Source of the DNA: Chryseobacterium joostei
GTDB taxonomy: Bacteria; Bacteroidota; Bacteroidia; Flavobacteriales; Weeksellaceae
Length of the DNA stretch: 64,000 nucleotides
Assembly: GCF_003815775.1 (NCBI RefSeq)
Contig: NZ_CP033926.1
Location: 3,348,001 to 3,412,000 of the forward strand
Reading direction: 5' to 3'
The translations under genes and the position numbers were made by a program. Every line of letters begins with the position of its first letter. Within the stretch, counting starts at the first letter, position 1. The notes beneath the pieces were generated by a model. That model saw only the letters and a list, made by a program, of their open reading frames with translations. It was not told where the DNA came from and did no database searches. Below are positions 1-9,423 of the stretch, in pieces.

Positions 1-110
1 GAAATGAAAGTAATGGTCTGTGCATTGGTAAAGATGGAGATCAAACTAAAAATAATGTAGAACATGTAAATTCTTTTCATAGAAGGACTTTATTTGGTGT
101 TAAAGAATAA
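1..110 (+). CDS. 3' end of an unrecognised gene (partial)
   Basis: An open frame enters from the left edge and stops at TAA 108-110, giving about 35 C-terminal residues that end in LFGVKE. No stop interrupts this frame within the window, and a terminator hairpin follows at 178-208. The fragment is hydrophilic and shows no motif I recognise. It converges on the act operon. The call rests only on frame and context, so the function is unknown. Confidence 0.45.
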   Translation, partial: NESNGLCIGKDGDQTKNNVEHVNSFHRRTLFGVKE

Positions 111-177
111 GACAGTTTTTAATATGAGGATGAAAAATGACTTTTCTAAAAGACAATTATTCACATCATGGCATAAA

Positions 178-208
178 AAAAGACTGATTGTTTAACAATC
201 AGTCTTTT
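178..208. terminator. Bidirectional terminator between the left-edge gene and actF
   Basis: Two perfect 13-base arms (AAAAGACTGATTG and its complement) flank a 5-base loop. A T-rich tract follows on the plus strand, and a run of seven A on the other side gives a U tract for minus-strand transcripts. It lies 24 bases beyond the actF stop, so it should close the act operon and also the convergent gene. Confidence 0.85.
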
Positions 209-232
209 CTCTTTTTATTTTGTTACAAGTCC

Positions 233-1564
233 TTAGAAAGGATACTCATAAATTTCAGATTCGTGTAAGTATGGGTTTCCTGTAGGAATCAGCTTCAATT
301 TAGATAAAGCGGAAAGAACAGTAAACATAAACAATCCAACTACGAATAGAAGAGCTCCCAGGATTAATATAAATACTTCAGGAGTTTTCCAGTATGGTCC
401 TACCGTTCCTGGCATTACCATGTTGAAGTAATCTAAGATGTGTCCTAAGATAACTACTACAGCCATTACTGTTACTACTTTGTAGTTTCTCTTGATGCTG
501 CTACTTACTAATACCAATAGTGGTAATAAGAAGTTTACAATCAGCATTGGTAAGAATGTAGTACCATAGTGTTGGAATCTTCCAAAGAAGTAGTTAACCT
601 CTTCCGGAACGTTTGCATACCAATAAAGCATGAACTGAGCAAACCATGTATATGTCCAAAGCATACTTGTAGCGAAAAGGAATACTCCTAAATCGTGTAA
701 GTGGTTGTCATTGAACTGTGGTAAATAACCATTTTTCTTAAGATAAACACTTAATAAAATGATTACAGCAATACCACTTGAAAGGCAGCTAACCATTGAA
801 TACCAGATATACATTGTAGAATACCAGTGAGGGTCAATAGACATCAACCAGTCCCAAGCCCAAGCAGCAGAAGCAAATCCGAAGAATGCGATATATCCTA
901 CTGCCCATCTGTAAAGCATTTGATACTCAACTTTAGATTTAGTATCGTCTACTTTTTTAGACTGAGCTTTAAGTTTCCATGCGAAGAAAGAAGCACCTAC
1001 TACATAGATGATCGTTCTGATAGCATAGAAAGGTATGTTTAAGAATCTTTTCTTTTCGAATAAAATTACGTCAAAGTGTGCAGATTCAGGATTCGTTAAT
1101 TCCGGATCCATCCAGTGGAATAGGTGGCCATTGTGAGTGATATTTAAGATCATCATAATAACCAGAATAGCACCTCCGTAAGGAATATAAGAAGCAATAG
1201 CTTCCATTACTCTTGTAATAATAATTGGCCAACCAGCGTGGGCAGCATGCTGAATACAGTAAAAAAACAATACAGCACAGCTTACTCCAAAGAAGAACAC
1301 AGCTACAAAGTGTAGCGATGCCAAAGGCTGGTTGTGGACTTGCATGGTAGCATGCTCTAGGTGAGCAGCATGGTCCTGCGGTCCAACCATTTCACTTGAG
1401 TGTGTAGGAGCGTCATGTCCAGAAGCATGAACAGCTTCCATCATGTGTTCTATTTGCTCAGTAGAAAGTCCTTTGTTCATAAAGAAACCAATACCAAACA
1501 GAACTAAACCTACAACAAGAAGTATGATAGAAGTTGATTTTAATTTTGGTGAAAAACTATACAT
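233..1564 (-). CDS. actF: Alternative complex III subunit ActF
   Basis: Polytopic membrane subunit of alternative complex III, the quinol:cytochrome c oxidoreductase that replaces the bc1 complex in many Bacteroidota. The 443-residue protein has about ten hydrophobic segments and matches the ActF/ActC (NrfD-like) type. Residues about 40-75 form a histidine-rich loop between the first two membrane spans. It is the last gene of the operon, 8 bases after actE, and is followed by a strong terminator. No cytochrome oxidase genes follow, so the partner oxidase must be encoded elsewhere. The assignment rests on family recognition plus operon order. Confidence 0.93.
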   Translation of the reverse strand: MYSFSPKLKSTSIILLVVGLVLFGIGFFMNKGLSTEQIEHMMEAVHASGHDAPTHSSEMVGPQDHAAHLEHATMQVHNQPLASLHFVAVFFFGVSCAVLFFYCIQHAAHAGWPIIITRVMEAIASYIPYGGAILVIMMILNITHNGHLFHWMDPELTNPESAHFDVILFEKKRFLNIPFYAIRTIIYVVGASFFAWKLKAQSKKVDDTKSKVEYQMLYRWAVGYIAFFGFASAAWAWDWLMSIDPHWYSTMYIWYSMVSCLSSGIAVIILLSVYLKKNGYLPQFNDNHLHDLGVFLFATSMLWTYTWFAQFMLYWYANVPEEVNYFFGRFQHYGTTFLPMLIVNFLLPLLVLVSSSIKRNYKVVTVMAVVVILGHILDYFNMVMPGTVGPYWKTPEVFILILGALLFVVGLFMFTVLSALSKLKLIPTGNPYLHESEIYEYPF

Positions 1565-1572
1565 TTCTTTTC

Positions 1573-2259
1573 TTATTTTTTAGTTTCGGTAGTCGTTTCA
1601 GTTGCTGGTGCCGCCGCTGTAGCTGCTGCCGGTGCTGCTGCTCCTTTTTTGAAAGCACTCATCACATACATAGCCACTCTCCATCTATCTCCTGCGTTCA
1701 ATTGTCCCGCATAAGATCCCATTGCATTTCTACCGTTTGTTAATACATAATGAACAGATCCTACAGTAAGCTCTCTATCAGCATAGTTAGGTACTCCAGA
1801 GAATGCTCCTGTTTGTACAATTGGACCTTGTCCATCACCTCCTGTTCCGTGACATGCAGCACAAGTGTGGTCAAATAATACTTTTCCTCTTTCTAGATCC
1901 TTAGCTGCATTAGCCGGATTTAGAGGAGAAGCTGTCAGTTTTTTAGAAGCTTCATACCCTGCGTTGTACTCGTCAACATTCTTTGGTAATAAGCTTTCTT
2001 CAAAAACTCCATCTTTATTTTGAGGAACAGATCCTTCTACTGGAGTAAGACCTGTTGCACCATTATTTTTAACAAAAGCAGGAATTTCGTTTTCATGATC
2101 TGAATAAGCATCCTGAGCTTTCATCAATGGATCATAAGCTACCGGAAAATACATATCCGGGAAATATACCAATGGAGTGTTCTCCTTTGGTCCGCAAGAG
2201 TTAAGTAAAACTGTTGTTAAACCTAAAACTGCTGTAATTCTTAATACGTTCTTTTTCAT
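1573..2259 (-). CDS. actE: Alternative complex III subunit ActE, monohaem cytochrome c lipoprotein
   Basis: A 228-residue exported c-type cytochrome. The N-terminus is a lipoprotein signal with the lipid-attachment cysteine near residue 22 (LLNSC). A single haem-binding CAACH lies at about residues 133-137, inside a typical class I cytochrome fold with a distal Met in GRNAMG. The last 20 or so residues are a low-complexity Ala/Thr/Glu tail. In alternative complex III this subunit passes electrons from ActA towards the oxidase. It lies 1 base from actD and 8 bases from actF, so translation is probably coupled. Confidence 0.92.
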   Translation of the reverse strand: MKKNVLRITAVLGLTTVLLNSCGPKENTPLVYFPDMYFPVAYDPLMKAQDAYSDHENEIPAFVKNNGATGLTPVEGSVPQNKDGVFEESLLPKNVDEYNAGYEASKKLTASPLNPANAAKDLERGKVLFDHTCAACHGTGGDGQGPIVQTGAFSGVPNYADRELTVGSVHYVLTNGRNAMGSYAGQLNAGDRWRVAMYVMSAFKKGAAAPAAATAAAPATETTTETKK

Positions 2260-2260
2260 T

Positions 2261-2782
2261 TTAAGCGTCTTTAACAGTTATTTCTTCAACTCCAGTTTCA
2301 ATTAGCAACTGCTTTACAGATTCTACATCTTCAGTTACGAATTCCATCATGAATTTATCATCAGTAGTTCTTGGATCAGGATTCTGAGCTGGAGCTCCCG
2401 GATACATTTTGTTTCTAACTAAGAAAGTTAAAGACATCATGTGAGCTGCACAGAATACCATTAATTCAAACATTGGAACTACGAACGCAGGCATATTGTG
2501 TGCCCAGTCAAAAGCTGGTTTTCCACCAATATTCTGTGGCCAGTCATGATTCATTACATACCAAGTTACAGTAGCACCAATAGTAACACCATAAAGAGCA
2601 TATAAGAATGCGGCATCAGAAATTCTAGTTTTCTTTAACCCTAAAGCCTTGTCTAGTCCGTGAACCGGAAACGGAGTATAAACCTCGTTTATTGCGATTC
2701 CTTTATCGTTGAATGCCTTAACGCCGTTCATTAAATCGTCGTCGTCAGCATAAAGTCCGTATACAATTTTAGTGGTGCTCAT
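2261..2782 (-). CDS. actD: Alternative complex III subunit ActD (DUF3341 family)
   Basis: Small membrane subunit of alternative complex III: a soluble N-terminal domain of about 85 residues followed by two membrane helices (about 70-90 and 115-135) and a short tail. I chose the ATG at 2782 (MSTTKIVYGLY), which gives 173 residues. It has GAAGGAG immediately upstream and overlaps the end of actC by 14 bases. An in-frame start at 2809 would add nine residues that only re-read the actC end. The overlap suggests translational coupling with actC. Confidence 0.9.
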   Translation of the reverse strand: MSTTKIVYGLYADDDDLMNGVKAFNDKGIAINEVYTPFPVHGLDKALGLKKTRISDAAFLYALYGVTIGATVTWYVMNHDWPQNIGGKPAFDWAHNMPAFVVPMFELMVFCAAHMMSLTFLVRNKMYPGAPAQNPDPRTTDDKFMMEFVTEDVESVKQLLIETGVEEITVKDA

Positions 2783-4166
2783 CTCCTTCTTTTGCTTTAT
2801 AAGTTTCACCTGAGATTTTCAAAATCGATTTTAATTCAGCCTGTGCAATTACAGGGAATGTTCTTGCATATAATAAGAATAATACAGAGAAGAATCCGAT
2901 AGTTCCTAAGTATACACCCACATCAATGATCGTTGGCTTAAACATTGTCCAAGATCCTGGTAAGTAGTCTCTAGAAAGGTTGATAACGATGATATCAAAA
3001 CGCTCAAACCACATACCGATGTTAATGATCAATGCAACAATGAATGTCCAGATAATGTTCGTTCTAGCTTTTTTGAACCAGAAAGAAGCAGGAACCACAA
3101 GGTTACAGATGATCAATGACCAGAATGCCCACCAGTAAGGTCCTACTGCAGCACCTGGAGAAAGGTAAGTAAAGTCTTCAAATCTTGATCCGGAATACCA
3201 TCCGATAAAATATTCAGTAGCATAAGCTACAGTTACCATACCACCTGTAAGAACGATTACGATGTTCATAATTTCGATATGATACATTGTGATATATTCT
3301 TCTAAGTGACAAACTTTTCTAGCAATCAACAATAGAGTCTGTACCATTGCGAATCCTGAGAAGATCGCACCAGCTACGAAGTAAGGAGGGTAGATTGTAG
3401 AGTGCCATCCTTTAATAACTGAAGTTGCGAAGTCAAAAGATACCGTTGTGTGTACCGAGAATACAAGTGGAGTTGCTAAACCTGCAAGAACCAAAGAAAG
3501 TTCTTCGAATCTTTGCCAGTGTTTTGCTTTACCACCCCATCCGAATGCTAGGAATGTATAGATTTTCTTCGTCCATGGAGTCTTAGCTCTATCTCTGATC
3601 ATTGCAAAGTCAGGGATAAGTCCCATGAACCAGAATACAGTTGATACTGAGAAATACGTAGAGATCGCAAATACGTCCCAAAGTAGAGGAGAGTTAAAGT
3701 TCCCCCAAAGAGAACCGAATTGGTTTGGCAAAGGGAATACCCAATATCCAACCCAAACTCTACCCATGTGGATTACAGGGAAGATTGCTGCCTGCACAAC
3801 CGCAAAGATCGTCATCGCCTCTGCAGATCTGTTTACAGACATTCTCCATCTCTGTCTAAATAATAATAATACTGCGGAGATTAGGGTCCCGGCGTGACCG
3901 ATACCTACCCACCATACGAAGTTGGTAATATCCCAACCCCAGTTAATAGTTCTGTTAAGCCCCCATGCTCCAATACCTGTTCCGATAGTATAAGCGATAC
4001 AGCCGAATCCGTAGATGAATAGAACTAAGGCTGCATATAATGAGATCCACCATAATTTACCTGCTCTTTCTTCGATAGGTCGTGCAATATCTTCTGTGAT
4101 ATCGTGATAAGTTTTGTGACCAATAATTAGAGGTTCCCTTATCGGAGCTTCGTAATGTCCTGACAT
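2769..4166 (-). CDS. actC: Alternative complex III subunit ActC (NrfD-like)
   Basis: A 465-residue NrfD/PsrC-type integral membrane protein with about ten helices. In the known complex it contributes the quinol site and is paired with ActF. Histidines and acidic residues lie within helices, for example in the stretch VGIGHAGTLISA near residue 90. It sits 25 bases after actB and overlaps actD, the standard actABCDEF order. The length is normal for the family. Confidence 0.94.
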   Translation of the reverse strand: MSGHYEAPIREPLIIGHKTYHDITEDIARPIEERAGKLWWISLYAALVLFIYGFGCIAYTIGTGIGAWGLNRTINWGWDITNFVWWVGIGHAGTLISAVLLLFRQRWRMSVNRSAEAMTIFAVVQAAIFPVIHMGRVWVGYWVFPLPNQFGSLWGNFNSPLLWDVFAISTYFSVSTVFWFMGLIPDFAMIRDRAKTPWTKKIYTFLAFGWGGKAKHWQRFEELSLVLAGLATPLVFSVHTTVSFDFATSVIKGWHSTIYPPYFVAGAIFSGFAMVQTLLLIARKVCHLEEYITMYHIEIMNIVIVLTGGMVTVAYATEYFIGWYSGSRFEDFTYLSPGAAVGPYWWAFWSLIICNLVVPASFWFKKARTNIIWTFIVALIINIGMWFERFDIIVINLSRDYLPGSWTMFKPTIIDVGVYLGTIGFFSVLFLLYARTFPVIAQAELKSILKISGETYKAKEGDEHH

Positions 4167-4191
4167 TTTTTACCTATTTATTATTTAAACT

Positions 4192-7100
4192 TTATTTTTC
4201 TACTCTGTTTCTTACTTTAGTGTGATAGAACACGTTTGGTTTTGTTCCGATCTCCTCTAGTAAATAATATCTTCTGTTAGAAGCATAGCGCTCTCTAATT
4301 TCAGATTCTTTATCATTCATGTCTCCAAATGTCATTGCTCCAGTAGAACAAGCTTTAGAACAAGCAGTCTGGAATTCACCATCCTTCACTTTTCTTCCCT
4401 CTTTCTTAGCCTCAAGAATAGTATTCTGAGTCATTTGGATACACATTGAACATTTCTCCATTACCCCTCTAGTTCTTACAACTACGTCTGGGTTAAGTAC
4501 CATTCTTCCTAAATCGTTGTTCATGTTGAAATCGAACTTATCATTTAGGTTATAAGTAAACCAGTTGAAACGTCTTACTTTGTATGGACAGTTGTTTGCA
4601 CAATATCTTGTACCGATACATCTGTTGTAAGCCATATGGTTTTGACCTTGCTTACCATGTGAAGTAGCCGCTACAGGACATACAGTTTCACAAGGAGCGT
4701 GGTTACAGTGCTGACACATTACTGGTTGGAAGATTACATCCGGATTGTCTGCAGGGTGGTTTAATGCACCTCCGTCTCCGAAAGCAGTACCATACAATTC
4801 TGGTACAGCCATTCCTTCTTTCAATCCTTCGTATACTTCTACTTTTTGTCTTGAAGAATAGTAACGGTCAATTCTTAACCAATACATATCTCTAGACATT
4901 CTTACTTCTTCTTTTCCTACTACAGGAACGTTGTTTTCTGCCTGACAAGCAATGATACAAGCTCCACAACCTGTACATGAGTTCAAGTCGATAGATAAGT
5001 TGAAGTGAGGTCCATCTGTATCGTCGAAAGCATCCCAAAGGTCAATTTTTCTTGCTGGAAGAGCTCCACTGATTGTGTGGTATTCCAAAGGCTTATTCCA
5101 TCCTTTGTGCTCATCATCGAAAGGTACGTTGATGAATTCAGCTAAAGGAACTTCTTTAGCAATCTCGTAACGTCCCATCAGAGTATTCTGAAGCTGGATA
5201 CCTGCAAATTCATGATCTTCTCCAGTTTTTTCGATTTTCACCCCTGAAACAACAAGGTTAGAACCATCGAATAATGGATAAGCATTTACACCTGTATCTG
5301 CAGTAGCCCCTGAGTTTTTCTTACCATAACCAAGTGCAAGACCTACAGATCCTTCTGCCTGACCAGGTTGAATAAATACAGGAACATCTTTTATTGTTAC
5401 TCCATTTACAGTAAGGTTTACGATAGAACCATCTAACTGCATTCTTGCATTAAGATCATTTTCAATCGCAAATTTCTCTGCATCTTTAGGAGAAATCGTC
5501 AAGTAGTTATCCCAAGACATTCTTGTCAATGGATCTGGTAATTCCTGCAACCAAGGGTTGTTTGCCTGAGTTCCGTCTCCCATTGAAGTCTTAGTATATA
5601 ATACCAATTCTAATTCAGAAGCTTTGAAGTTTCCTAGTTCAGCAACAGCCTGTGCAGCATTTCCACCTGCATAAGATAATGTTGTTGAGTTAGTAGAAGC
5701 ATTGATACCGTTATATAATGCTTTGTTGAAAGAAGTACCCCCTAAGATAGAAGCTGAATTAGCTTTTAAATAATCGTAGTAGTTATTAGCAGCATTATTT
5801 TTACCATTCTTCCAAACCAATAGAGATTCTTCAATCTGTCTTGATTTGTAGATTTTCTGGATTGTAGGCTGCATTAGTGAATATACGCCAGTCTGTGGTT
5901 CGATATCTCCCCAAGACTCTAACCAGTTAGCAACCGGAATAACAGCCTTAGCTGCTTTGTACATTTCATTTTTCTTATCAGCTACAGCAACTACATAAGG
6001 AACTTTTGATAAAGATTTTTTGAAATCTTCTCCTTTCGGGTGAGAGTAAATAGGGTCTACATTATTAGCGATTAATACACCAACTTGTCCACCGTTTACC
6101 CAACCTAGGAATTCCTGATATCTTGCACCGTTGAATTCTTTTAAGAAGTTTGCTTTGCCTGTGAAAGCTACTGATCCTAATTTTTGATTGATTAAGTGTG
6201 CTAAAACCTGTGCTCCTTTAGAACCATCAGCAAAAACAACAGCTTTGCTTCCTTTTGCTTTCAATTCGTTTGCAATTTCAGTTGCAGTCTTATCAGAAGT
6301 ACCACCACCTACGATTGCATTGTAAACCTCAACTAAAGTTTTGTTTACAGCACTTGGCTTTAATCTGTATCTTGAGTCAGCGTTAGCACCAGTTAATGAC
6401 ATGTTAGATTCTACCTGAATGTGTCTCAACATGGTTGCACTTGGTTTTCTAGCCGCTGCGTAAGAAGACTCTAAGCTTGAAGCGTTATAATCTCCTAAGA
6501 AATCAGCCTGGAAAGAAACCACCAATTCAGAACCTTTAAGGTCATAGATTGGCAATGCTCTCTGTCCGAATACTTCCTGAGCAGCATCCAAAGCTGCAGA
6601 ATAAGGGAAAGCATCATAAGTTACTAATTCTGCTGTAGGATATTTAGCTTTGAATTCAGCGAATAACTTTTTGAAAGTAGGTGAAGCAAAAGAGTGGGAT
6701 AAAACCACAATCTTTTTGCCTGACGCTTTAGCTTCTTCCAAACCTTTAATAACAAAACTGTCTACTTTATCGAAAGTTTCGTCTTTACCGTCTAGTTTAG
6801 GCTGCTTTACTTTATCGTTATCATAAAGAGAAAGAACACTTGCCTGAGCTCTTGCGTTAGTTTTACCTAAATCACCACCAGCCGGGTTTGGTTCAATCTT
6901 GATTGGTCTACCTTCACGAGTTTTTACTAAAACACTAGCAAAGTCGAACCCATCAAAATATGTTGAAGCGTAATAGTTCGGGGTTCCTGGAATAATATCA
7001 TGCGGCTTTACCACATAAGGAATCGTTTTAATTACCGGAGCTTCACAGGCAGCAAGAGTTACCGCTGCTGTAGAGAATCCTAGTAATTTTAAGAAATCTC

Positions 7101-7251
7101 TTCTTGAAGTACTAGAACCATTCTGTTCAGCATCTCCAAGGAAATCTTCTACCGGAATTTCTTCCTGGAACTCTTTAAGAGCCAGCTTACCATTTAAAGC
7201 TGGATCTTTAAGTTCATGAATACTTCTGAATTGTATTTTGTTTGAAGCCAT
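4192..7251 (-). CDS. actB: Alternative complex III subunit ActB, iron-sulfur protein
   Basis: A 1019-residue fusion of a molybdopterin-oxidoreductase-like region (about 70-730) with a four-cluster ferredoxin region (about 760-1000). Cysteine groups include CTGCGACIIAC, CQHCNHAPCETVCP, CIGTRYCANNCP, and CSMC paired with CSKAC. These are the ligands for three 4Fe-4S and one 3Fe-4S cluster in this family. A twin-arginine motif SRRDFLK lies at residues 49-55, followed by LAAC at 66-69, so the protein is exported by Tat and may be lipidated. ActB relays electrons from the membrane subunits to ActA. It lies between actA and actC with short gaps. Confidence 0.95.
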   Translation of the reverse strand: MASNKIQFRSIHELKDPALNGKLALKEFQEEIPVEDFLGDAEQNGSSTSRRDFLKLLGFSTAAVTLAACEAPVIKTIPYVVKPHDIIPGTPNYYASTYFDGFDFASVLVKTREGRPIKIEPNPAGGDLGKTNARAQASVLSLYDNDKVKQPKLDGKDETFDKVDSFVIKGLEEAKASGKKIVVLSHSFASPTFKKLFAEFKAKYPTAELVTYDAFPYSAALDAAQEVFGQRALPIYDLKGSELVVSFQADFLGDYNASSLESSYAAARKPSATMLRHIQVESNMSLTGANADSRYRLKPSAVNKTLVEVYNAIVGGGTSDKTATEIANELKAKGSKAVVFADGSKGAQVLAHLINQKLGSVAFTGKANFLKEFNGARYQEFLGWVNGGQVGVLIANNVDPIYSHPKGEDFKKSLSKVPYVVAVADKKNEMYKAAKAVIPVANWLESWGDIEPQTGVYSLMQPTIQKIYKSRQIEESLLVWKNGKNNAANNYYDYLKANSASILGGTSFNKALYNGINASTNSTTLSYAGGNAAQAVAELGNFKASELELVLYTKTSMGDGTQANNPWLQELPDPLTRMSWDNYLTISPKDAEKFAIENDLNARMQLDGSIVNLTVNGVTIKDVPVFIQPGQAEGSVGLALGYGKKNSGATADTGVNAYPLFDGSNLVVSGVKIEKTGEDHEFAGIQLQNTLMGRYEIAKEVPLAEFINVPFDDEHKGWNKPLEYHTISGALPARKIDLWDAFDDTDGPHFNLSIDLNSCTGCGACIIACQAENNVPVVGKEEVRMSRDMYWLRIDRYYSSRQKVEVYEGLKEGMAVPELYGTAFGDGGALNHPADNPDVIFQPVMCQHCNHAPCETVCPVAATSHGKQGQNHMAYNRCIGTRYCANNCPYKVRRFNWFTYNLNDKFDFNMNNDLGRMVLNPDVVVRTRGVMEKCSMCIQMTQNTILEAKKEGRKVKDGEFQTACSKACSTGAMTFGDMNDKESEIRERYASNRRYYLLEEIGTKPNVFYHTKVRNRVEK

Positions 7252-7274
7252 TTATACTTCTAATTTTTTAGTTA

Positions 7275-8633
7275 TTAATAATGACATTTACCACACTCAA
7301 GACCTCCAATTGCATCTACAGTGATCTTACCTCCATCTTGTGGATATTGTTTTTTCAACTTGTCGTGTAGATTCTTGAAGTACTCTTTATTATAACCGTT
7401 GTTCATATCGATTTCAGTCGTTCTGTGACATTCGATACACCATCCCATCGTAAAGTCATTAGCCATTTGAACAACATTCATTGTATCAATTTTTCCGTGA
7501 CAAGCCTTACATACAACATCAATTTTGTTGTTAGGATTCTTTTTGTTGAAAGAATTGATGATCGCTTGTTCACCTGCTACTACGTGCTGAGAGTGGTTAA
7601 AGTAAACGAAGTCTGGCATGTTGTGGATTCTTGTCCATTCAACCGGTTGTGTTTTTCCTGTATACTGTTGTTTAGCAGGATCCCAACCTGTTGCTGCGTA
7701 GATCTTCTGGATTTCTCCATCATAGAATGCCTTGTCTTTTCCTGGCTCCATGTAGTGATCTGCGTTGTATTCAGAAATTGTTCTGTGACAGTTCATACAA
7801 ACGTTCATAGAAGGAATCTCAGATACTTTTCCGTATTTAGCACTAGAGTGACATAATTGACAGTCAATTTTCTGTTCTCCAGCGTGGATTTTGTGAGAGA
7901 AGTAGATAGGCTGCTCAGGTTTGTATCCTTTGTAAACCCCGATCCACATTAACCAGTTCCATACTCCGTAAGCAGCAAGAATAGCAAGAATAGCTATTAA
8001 TCCTTTTCCTACATAGTGGAACTTCTCATACATTTCCTTAAACGAACGAACTCTCGTTTCGTTAAGCCCGGATAGTTCGTCAGATTGGCCTAGCTTCACT
8101 AATTGTCTTAGTTTCACCAAAATCCAAACTAATAAACCAGCGATGGCTAAAAGGGAAATGATTACAATGTTTGTTGTGCTTTTGTCTGCAGGAGCTGTCG
8201 CTTCAGCGCCAGGTGCAGGAGTTGCTTCCGTCTTTTTCTCTTCCGGAGCTGGTGGATTAGTTGTGAAAGCTAAAATGTCGTCAATATCCTTATCTGTAAG
8301 ATTTGGAAAGACCTGCATTTCAGTCTTGTTAAACTTTTCAAAAATCTCATTAGCGTATTTATCCCCCGAAGCTCTAAGAGCTTTGTTGTCTTTGATCCAC
8401 TTGTGAAGCCAATCTTTGTCTACACCACCCTCTGTCTTTACTCGCTCTACAACTCCTTTTAATGGGGGTCCTACAACTTGTTTGTCCAGTGCGTGACATG
8501 CAGTACAATTCGCTTTGAAAAGTTTCTCTCCGTTTTTAGGATCGCCGTCTTGCCCGTAAAATGAAGCACTGGTTGATAGCAATAAGCCTATTGCGATCAA
8601 CGTTTTTTTATAATGCTTTCTCCAACTAATCAT
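7275..8633 (-). CDS. actA: Alternative complex III subunit ActA with an extra N-terminal cytochrome c domain (six haem sites)
   Basis: A 452-residue multihaem cytochrome c, first gene of the operon. The C-terminal half carries five CxxCH motifs (about 258-262, 279-283, 375-379, 399-403 and 447-451), the pentahaem ActA core. Ahead of it is a signal peptide, a monohaem domain with CTACH at 43-47, a Pro/Ala/Glu linker at 129-150, and two hydrophobic helices (about 154-175 and 208-228). The family is usually described as pentahaem, so the N-terminal domain is an added, tethered cytochrome. It could hand electrons to or from the oxidase. The ATG at 8633 is followed directly by the signal peptide. 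Confidence 0.93.
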   Translation of the reverse strand: MISWRKHYKKTLIAIGLLLSTSASFYGQDGDPKNGEKLFKANCTACHALDKQVVGPPLKGVVERVKTEGGVDKDWLHKWIKDNKALRASGDKYANEIFEKFNKTEMQVFPNLTDKDIDDILAFTTNPPAPEEKKTEATPAPGAEATAPADKSTTNIVIISLLAIAGLLVWILVKLRQLVKLGQSDELSGLNETRVRSFKEMYEKFHYVGKGLIAILAILAAYGVWNWLMWIGVYKGYKPEQPIYFSHKIHAGEQKIDCQLCHSSAKYGKVSEIPSMNVCMNCHRTISEYNADHYMEPGKDKAFYDGEIQKIYAATGWDPAKQQYTGKTQPVEWTRIHNMPDFVYFNHSQHVVAGEQAIINSFNKKNPNNKIDVVCKACHGKIDTMNVVQMANDFTMGWCIECHRTTEIDMNNGYNKEYFKNLHDKLKKQYPQDGGKITVDAIGGLECGKCHY

Positions 8634-8677
8634 TTAAATTATCTTATGTTAGTAAATTATTGAACATATCAATTCCG

Positions 8678-8685
8678 CAAAAATA
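8678..8685 (-). promoter_or_regulatory. -7 promoter element for the act operon
   Basis: TATTTTTG on the minus strand fits the Bacteroidota -7 consensus TAnnTTTG and lies 44 bases before the actA ATG. No convincing -33 TTTG was found at the usual spacing, so this is a moderate call. Confidence 0.5.
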
Positions 8686-8767
8686 ATATTTTTAACAGAA
8701 ATTTAACGGCATATAGAAAGGGGAAAATATCATTTACGTTTAATTTGTATTGATTCTAAATAACTGG

Positions 8768-8799
8768 TTTGGTATAGTTTTTTAATTTGTATAAATTTG
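8768..8799 (+). promoter_or_regulatory. Promoter of the SPOR-domain gene (-33 and -7)
   Basis: TTTG at 8768-8771 and TAAATTTG at 8792-8799 are separated by 20 bases, which matches the Bacteroidota primary-sigma consensus at both elements. The start codon follows 15 bases after the -7 element. Confidence 0.7.
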
Positions 8800-8814
8800 C
8801 GCAAACAAGTTTAA

Positions 8815-9372
8815 ATGAGAAATTTGATTAAAATATTTTCGATATTATCATTATTTGGTTTTTATAGTATTGAAGCACAGCAGGTTGTTAAAAAAGATAC
8901 GCTTTCGGGAACGGAGCTAATCATCACTATGGATTCTAAAATAAATGCTGCCTTGGAAGGAGTTGAAGGCAAATGTTCAAAAGTTGCCGTTAATAATCCG
9001 ACTAAGGATTACAACAATAATGATGGTAATATTTCTACAGGCATCAGTACGAAACCTCCAAAGATTTATGTGCCGAATAGGGAATTGACCAATGCTGAGA
9101 TTTGTAAGAAAAATCCTCGTATTTTAGGGTATAAAATTCAGATTACAACAGTTAAAAGCAATGAAGAAGCTAATGAGGTTAAATCTTATTTCAGAAAGAG
9201 ATTTCCTAACCTTAAAGTGGAAACGGATGCTTCTTTAAGACCTAACTATAAGATCCTAGCTGGAAGTTATTTTACAAAGCAGAGTGCTGCCAGTGATCTT
9301 TCAAAAATTAGAGAATACTTCAAGTCTGCCGTTGCTGTACAGTATAGAATTTTCTGTGCAGAAGCTAAGTAG
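8815..9372 (+). CDS. Secreted SPOR-domain protein
   Basis: A 185-residue protein with an N-terminal signal peptide (about 1-21, ending near EAQQ) and a C-terminal SPOR-like domain (about 105-180: YKIQITTVKS, then NYKILAGSY). SPOR domains bind denuded septal peptidoglycan, so a periplasmic or cell-wall-associated role is likely. The middle region (about 55-95) is polar and low complexity. It is transcribed alone, divergent from actA, with its own promoter and a strong terminator. The specific function is not known. Confidence 0.8.
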   Translation: MRNLIKIFSILSLFGFYSIEAQQVVKKDTLSGTELIITMDSKINAALEGVEGKCSKVAVNNPTKDYNNNDGNISTGISTKPPKIYVPNRELTNAEICKKNPRILGYKIQITTVKSNEEANEVKSYFRKRFPNLKVETDASLRPNYKILAGSYFTKQSAASDLSKIREYFKSAVAVQYRIFCAEAK

Positions 9373-9391
9373 AATTTTAAGATATAAATAT

Positions 9392-9423
9392 AAAAAAGCT
9401 GAGAATTTTCTCAGCTTTTTTTA
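9392..9423. terminator. Bidirectional terminator after the SPOR gene
   Basis: Perfect inverted repeat AAAAGCTGAGAA with a 2-base loop, flanked by A and T runs, so it works in both directions. Its right edge overlaps the stop codon of the convergent membrane-protein gene at 9421. Confidence 0.9.

Noticed and set aside
827..1042. Open frames opposite actF and many similar antisense frames across the window
   Set aside because: They lie opposite well-supported genes, lack promoters and family features, and have composition expected of reversed codons.
7357..7367. Half-site AACTTGTCGTG similar to the WYL box
   Set aside because: It lies within actA codons, the second half-site is missing, and there is no promoter element. 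Chance match.
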